Shown: positions 5,102 to 7,551 of the stretch, in pieces | How positions within the stretch are numbered: position 1 is the first letter of the stretch | Layout of the letters: each line of letters begins with the position of its first letter | Assembly (NCBI GenBank): GCA_030149995.1 | Contig: JASLGV010000118.1 | Coordinates: 1 to 7,551 of the forward strand | Reading direction: 5' to 3' | Origin: Pedobacter sp. | Lineage (GTDB): Bacteria; Bacteroidota; Bacteroidia; Sphingobacteriales; Sphingobacteriaceae | Length of the DNA stretch: 7,551 bases | The notes under the pieces: generated by a model | What the model was told of the DNA's origin: nothing | What the model saw: only the letters and a program-made list of their open reading frames with translations | Database searches by the model: none | Made by a program: the position numbers and the translations under genes

Positions 5102-5983
5102 TTATTGAGTAAGAGCAGCCGTGTTTAATGTTAATATCGGCCATACGCCAGGCTTTGGAACGCTTACACCTTTATTATCCCCTCTTTGAGCATCTGAACC
5201 ATAATAGTATAATGGATGGCCTTTATAGGTAAGTTGTTTCTTACCCACACTGGTAATCTGAAAAAACAAATCTTTTTTCAATGCCGAAGGCACATTTAAA
5301 ACATCTGATTCATAAATCGGCCATACCGAGTTATTACTTAAATCAGGCTTGGTAAAGGTATTTGCATTGAATGTATCGGGCGCATAAGCATACAAGGTTC
5401 TTCCTTTCGCATCTGTTAAATATTGCGTAATACCGGTGCCTTCTACCCCACCTTCCAGATACTTTGTTCCGTTTGCACCTACCAGCTGGTTGTTGGCCAG
5501 CATAACAGAATAATCCGGTTTCGCTACAAACCAGGTACCGCCCGATCCATCGCCATTCACATCTGTTTTTACCGCATCTCCGGCATAATAGTACAATGGC
5601 CATCCTTTATAAGTAGTTTGTTTTTTACCATCTGTACGCGTTATGGTCGAAATATCCGCAGCAGCAATTCCGGCAGGTGCCGTTTCATTGCCTGCATAAT
5701 ATACTGGCCAGGCCACCTCGCACCCACCCGTGCAGGAAGAAGTTCCGGTGGCATCATTTGAAAAAAAGTACAATGTTCTTCCATTACCATCAGTCAGGAT
5801 GTTTCCAAACTTCGCATTAACAGATAATTGCAAACCCGTACTGGCAGGTGGCGGCGTACCCACCGGATTACCATATGGATCTGAAGATGGATTTATGCTT
5901 TCATTTTTTTTAGAGCAGGAAGATAAGCCGATCAGGACAATAAGACTTAAATAAGTCAGCTTTTTAGTGTAGGTGATTAACAT
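5102..5983 (-). CDS. Lipoprotein with two PF03640-type (COG4315) secreted repeats
   Basis: This 293-residue lipoprotein heads the four-gene operon. The lipobox is IGLSSC (C23), followed by a serine/proline linker to about residue 50. Two halves repeat the same plan. The first has GRTLYFFSND (68-77), cysteines C84 and C88 in SSCTGGCEVAWPVYYAG and KKQTTYKGWPLYYYAGDA (120-137). The second has GRTLYAYAPD (194-203), SVWPIYESD and KKQLTYKGHPLYYYGSDA (248-265). These are the signatures of the 'secreted repeat of unknown function' family; its molecular role is not established. The second half lacks the paired cysteines. The ATG at 5983 was chosen because it gives a normal lipoprotein signal; the frame is open back to an ATG at 6028, which would add 15 residues (VIVYKKYSN...) ahead of the signal. 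Co-encoding with a cytochrome suggests a redox or haem-related role. Confidence 0.87.
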   Translation of the reverse strand: MLITYTKKLTYLSLIVLIGLSSCSKKNESINPSSDPYGNPVGTPPPASTGLQLSVNAKFGNILTDGNGRTLYFFSNDATGTSSCTGGCEVAWPVYYAGNETAPAGIAAADISTITRTDGKKQTTYKGWPLYYYAGDAVKTDVNGDGSGGTWFVAKPDYSVMLANNQLVGANGTKYLEGGVEGTGITQYLTDAKGRTLYAYAPDTFNANTFTKPDLSNNSVWPIYESDVLNVPSALKKDLFFQITSVGKKQLTYKGHPLYYYGSDAQRGDNKGVSVPKPGVWPILTLNTAALTQ

Positions 5984-6199
5984 GATTACTTTGTTTAAAT
6001 TTGAATACTTTTTGTAAACTATAACCATTACGGGACGTGAGAAAAAAAGGTTGTCCGATATTTAAAAAATATTAAACATCTAAAAACAAGCTACTTATAC
6101 ATTTAATAAAAAAAACAAGATGGCTTAGGCAACCTTTCAATCCCAAGCTTCGTATAGAGCTTAAATGACCCCTGGTTAAATTAAGAGAATCTCATATAG
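5984..6199. promoter_or_regulatory. Divergent intergenic region between the envelope operon and the sigma factor gene
   Basis: This AT-rich region of about 215 bases must hold the promoters for the leftward four-gene operon and the rightward sigma factor gene. No perfect TAnnTTTG box with a correctly placed TTG was found for either direction. The nearest on the plus strand is a TACATTTA around 6098-6105 without a TTG partner. The absence of a housekeeping-type promoter is compatible with recognition by an alternative sigma factor, but it does not show it. A weak AAGCT/AGCTT inverted repeat lies near 6147-6164. No copy of the CTAA-N4-TTAG operator is present here. Confidence 0.4.
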
Positions 6200-6745
6200 G
6201 TGCAGGCAATTATTAACGGATGTATCCGGAAAGACAGATCCAGTCAGTACTTACTCTATAAAGAATTTTATAGTTATGGCATGGCCATATGCCTCCGGTA
6301 CGGAATCAGCCATTTTGATGCCTCAGACGTGCTGAATAACGGTTTCCTGAAAGTTTTTACAAACATCGATAAGTACGACTTTGAAAAACCACTAAAAGCG
6401 TGGATTGGCAGGATTATTACCAATACCGCAATAGATCATTACCGGAGCAACCTGAAATTTACCCAGCAAGAAGATATCAGTGAACATGAAGGTATAGCTG
6501 CCGATACCGGGATATATGAACAACTGGGCTACAAAGACCTGCTCGCTCTCATTAACGAACTCTCGCCAGCTTACCGGACCGTATTTAATTTGTTTGCAAT
6601 TGATGGGTTTTCACACGAAGAAATAGCTGAGCTGTTAAAAATATCAATAGGAACCTCTAAATCGAATTTATTTAAAGCAAGACAGAAACTACAAGAGAAA
6701 CTTTCAATTTTAGGAATGAGTGGCGAAACAGTCAATAAAGTATAA
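6200..6745 (+). CDS. ECF-type RNA polymerase sigma-70 factor
   Basis: This 181-residue extracytoplasmic-function sigma factor directs RNA polymerase to a dedicated set of promoters. Region 2 spans about 12-84 and includes DASDVLNNGFLKVFTNIDKY (40-59) and LKAWIGRIITNTAIDHYR (65-82), the core-binding and -10-recognition helices. Region 4 spans about 113-168, with LSPAYRTVFNLFAIDGFSHE (121-140) and the helix-turn-helix EIAELLKISIGTSKSNLFKA (141-160). The N-terminus QAIINGCIRKDRSSQYLLYKEFYSYGM is that of the Bacteroidota group. The start is a GTG at 6200; a TAG immediately precedes it in frame and the next ATG (residue 28) would cut region 2, so GTG is favoured. No Shine-Dalgarno is visible. A membrane-anchored partner starts 3 bases after the stop. 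Confidence 0.93.
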   Translation: MQAIINGCIRKDRSSQYLLYKEFYSYGMAICLRYGISHFDASDVLNNGFLKVFTNIDKYDFEKPLKAWIGRIITNTAIDHYRSNLKFTQQEDISEHEGIAADTGIYEQLGYKDLLALINELSPAYRTVFNLFAIDGFSHEEIAELLKISIGTSKSNLFKARQKLQEKLSILGMSGETVNKV

Positions 6746-6748
6746 GTC

Positions 6749-7551
6749 ATGATGGAAGAAAAAAATAAAATAGACCAATTATTTAGTCAGGGCCTTAAAG
6801 ACCCTGAAATTCCATTTAATGAATTAGACTGGGAGAAAATGGAAGCCAAACTGGATCAGCAGGACAAGAAAAAAATCCTTCCTTTATGGTTGATAACGGC
6901 TGGTGGAATTGCTGCCTCACTGATCGTAGTGTTCTTCTGGTTTTTATCTGATTCCAATATTGATCAGACCTTAAAAAAAACACAACCGTCTGTTTATGCC
7001 CCCGTTAAACCAGATACAGCATCAGGTATTCAAAAATCGGGTGCACCTATTATAGCGACACAAAAAATAATCCGGAAAACCCCTGTGCTGGCCATCGAAG
7101 AACCTTTCTTTCAAAAAACATTTTACAATACTCCTGATTCGGTAAGTTCTTTCAGAAACCTTGAAAATAATATTCAGACACCTGCACTCGTACAGGTTAA
7201 TCCGCTGAAAATAAACTTTGATAGTTTAGCAGGCGAAACAATTGCAGTTGCAAAAGTATATCCCCCTGTTCCTGTTGATTCGGGTAAACAACCGGTTTCT
7301 GAGCTTGAAAAAATCCGCAGGGATATAGAACAGAAAACCGCACATGGTTTAGTAAATCACCATGCTTTAACCATGAGCATTATGGCTGCGCCCGATATTT
7401 CGACCACCAGCACGAGTAAGCCGTCTAAACTGAGCTCTAATGTTGGATTAGTGGCTACCTATGCCATCACCAACCGGTTAAGTGTTACGTCTGGTGCGAT
7501 CTATTCTAAAAAACTTTATAACTATAACGGGGTACCGATTATTAATGCGGT
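6749..7551 (+). CDS. Anti-sigma-like membrane protein with predicted C-terminal outer-membrane barrel (partial)
   Basis: At least 267 residues are present and the right edge of the window cuts the gene. The cytoplasmic N-terminus (1-43) is MMEEKNKIDQLFSQGLKDPE followed by LDWEKMEAKLDQQ, a short helical segment typical of the Bacteroidota proteins encoded directly after ECF sigma factors. One membrane span follows at about 44-67 (PLWLITAGGIAASLIVVFFW). A low-complexity periplasmic stretch of about 160 residues (70-228) comes next, rich in proline, threonine and lysine. From about 229 amphipathic strands begin (NVGLVATYAITNRLSVTSGA), as at the start of an outer-membrane barrel. It starts 3 bases after the sigma factor stop, so the genes are co-transcribed and the product is the likely sigma antagonist. 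ATG codons at 6749 and 6752 are both possible starts. The barrel assignment rests on few strands and is inference. Confidence 0.8.
   Translation, partial: MMEEKNKIDQLFSQGLKDPEIPFNELDWEKMEAKLDQQDKKKILPLWLITAGGIAASLIVVFFWFLSDSNIDQTLKKTQPSVYAPVKPDTASGIQKSGAPIIATQKIIRKTPVLAIEEPFFQKTFYNTPDSVSSFRNLENNIQTPALVQVNPLKINFDSLAGETIAVAKVYPPVPVDSGKQPVSELEKIRRDIEQKTAHGLVNHHALTMSIMAAPDISTTSTSKPSKLSSNVGLVATYAITNRLSVTSGAIYSKKLYNYNGVPIINA

Noticed and set aside
5343..5603. 86-codon minus-strand frame inside the PF03640-type gene
   Set aside because: It is a shifted frame of the repeat lipoprotein with a cysteine- and arginine-rich, unfamiliar sequence; the lipoprotein frame has clear family motifs.
1..7551. CRISPR array, tRNA, rRNA or intact insertion sequence
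   Set aside because: No regularly spaced repeats, cloverleaf-like sequence, rRNA sequence, transposase frame or terminal inverted repeats flanking a coding region were seen.

Overview
The window looks like chromosomal DNA from a Bacteroidota bacterium, most likely a sphingobacterial genus such as Pedobacter or Mucilaginibacter. The DNA is moderately AT-rich, and Shine-Dalgarno sites are almost absent before the starts. Promoters fit the Bacteroidota TTG / TAnnTTTG pattern. The gene families are also typical of the phylum: an M56 peptidase fused to a TonB C-terminal domain, a DUF5777 barrel, and an ECF sigma factor followed by a membrane-anchored barrel protein. The genus is inference; no rRNA or species marker is present.

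Left part (1-2889). A two-gene operon on the minus strand encodes a BlaI/MecI-type repressor (1231-1599) and its BlaR1-like M56 sensor peptidase (126-1226). Between it and the next minus-strand gene lies the 3' remnant of a NodT-type outer-membrane efflux lipoprotein (1761-2021), which still has its terminator. Next comes a secreted TlpA-type thioredoxin-fold protein (2121-2855). The main new observation is a shared palindrome, AACTAA-N4-TTAGTT. It sits inside the blaI-type promoter (1626-1641), immediately before the TlpA-type gene (2874-2889), and as three copies spaced 20-21 bp apart at the left edge (40-96). The left-edge copies include one inside a promoter that fires leftward out of the window. 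This suggests a small envelope-stress regulon: repressor, protease sensor, thiol redox protein and an unseen gene to the left.

Middle (2890-3231). This is a gene-poor stretch with a possible decayed reading frame and a 17-bp-stem hairpin.

Right-middle (3232-5983). A compact four-gene minus-strand operon encodes a PF03640-type repeat lipoprotein, a monohaem cytochrome c lipoprotein, a YceI-family protein and a DUF5777 beta-barrel. The gaps are 3, 9 and 19 nt. Every product is exported, which suggests an envelope electron-transfer or small-molecule-handling module.

Right end (5984-7551). A divergent intergenic region precedes a plus-strand ECF sigma factor with a GTG start (6200-6745). Three bases after it begins a protein with an anti-sigma-like N-terminus, one membrane span and the start of a predicted outer-membrane barrel; it runs off the window. 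No tRNA, rRNA, CRISPR array or intact mobile element was seen.
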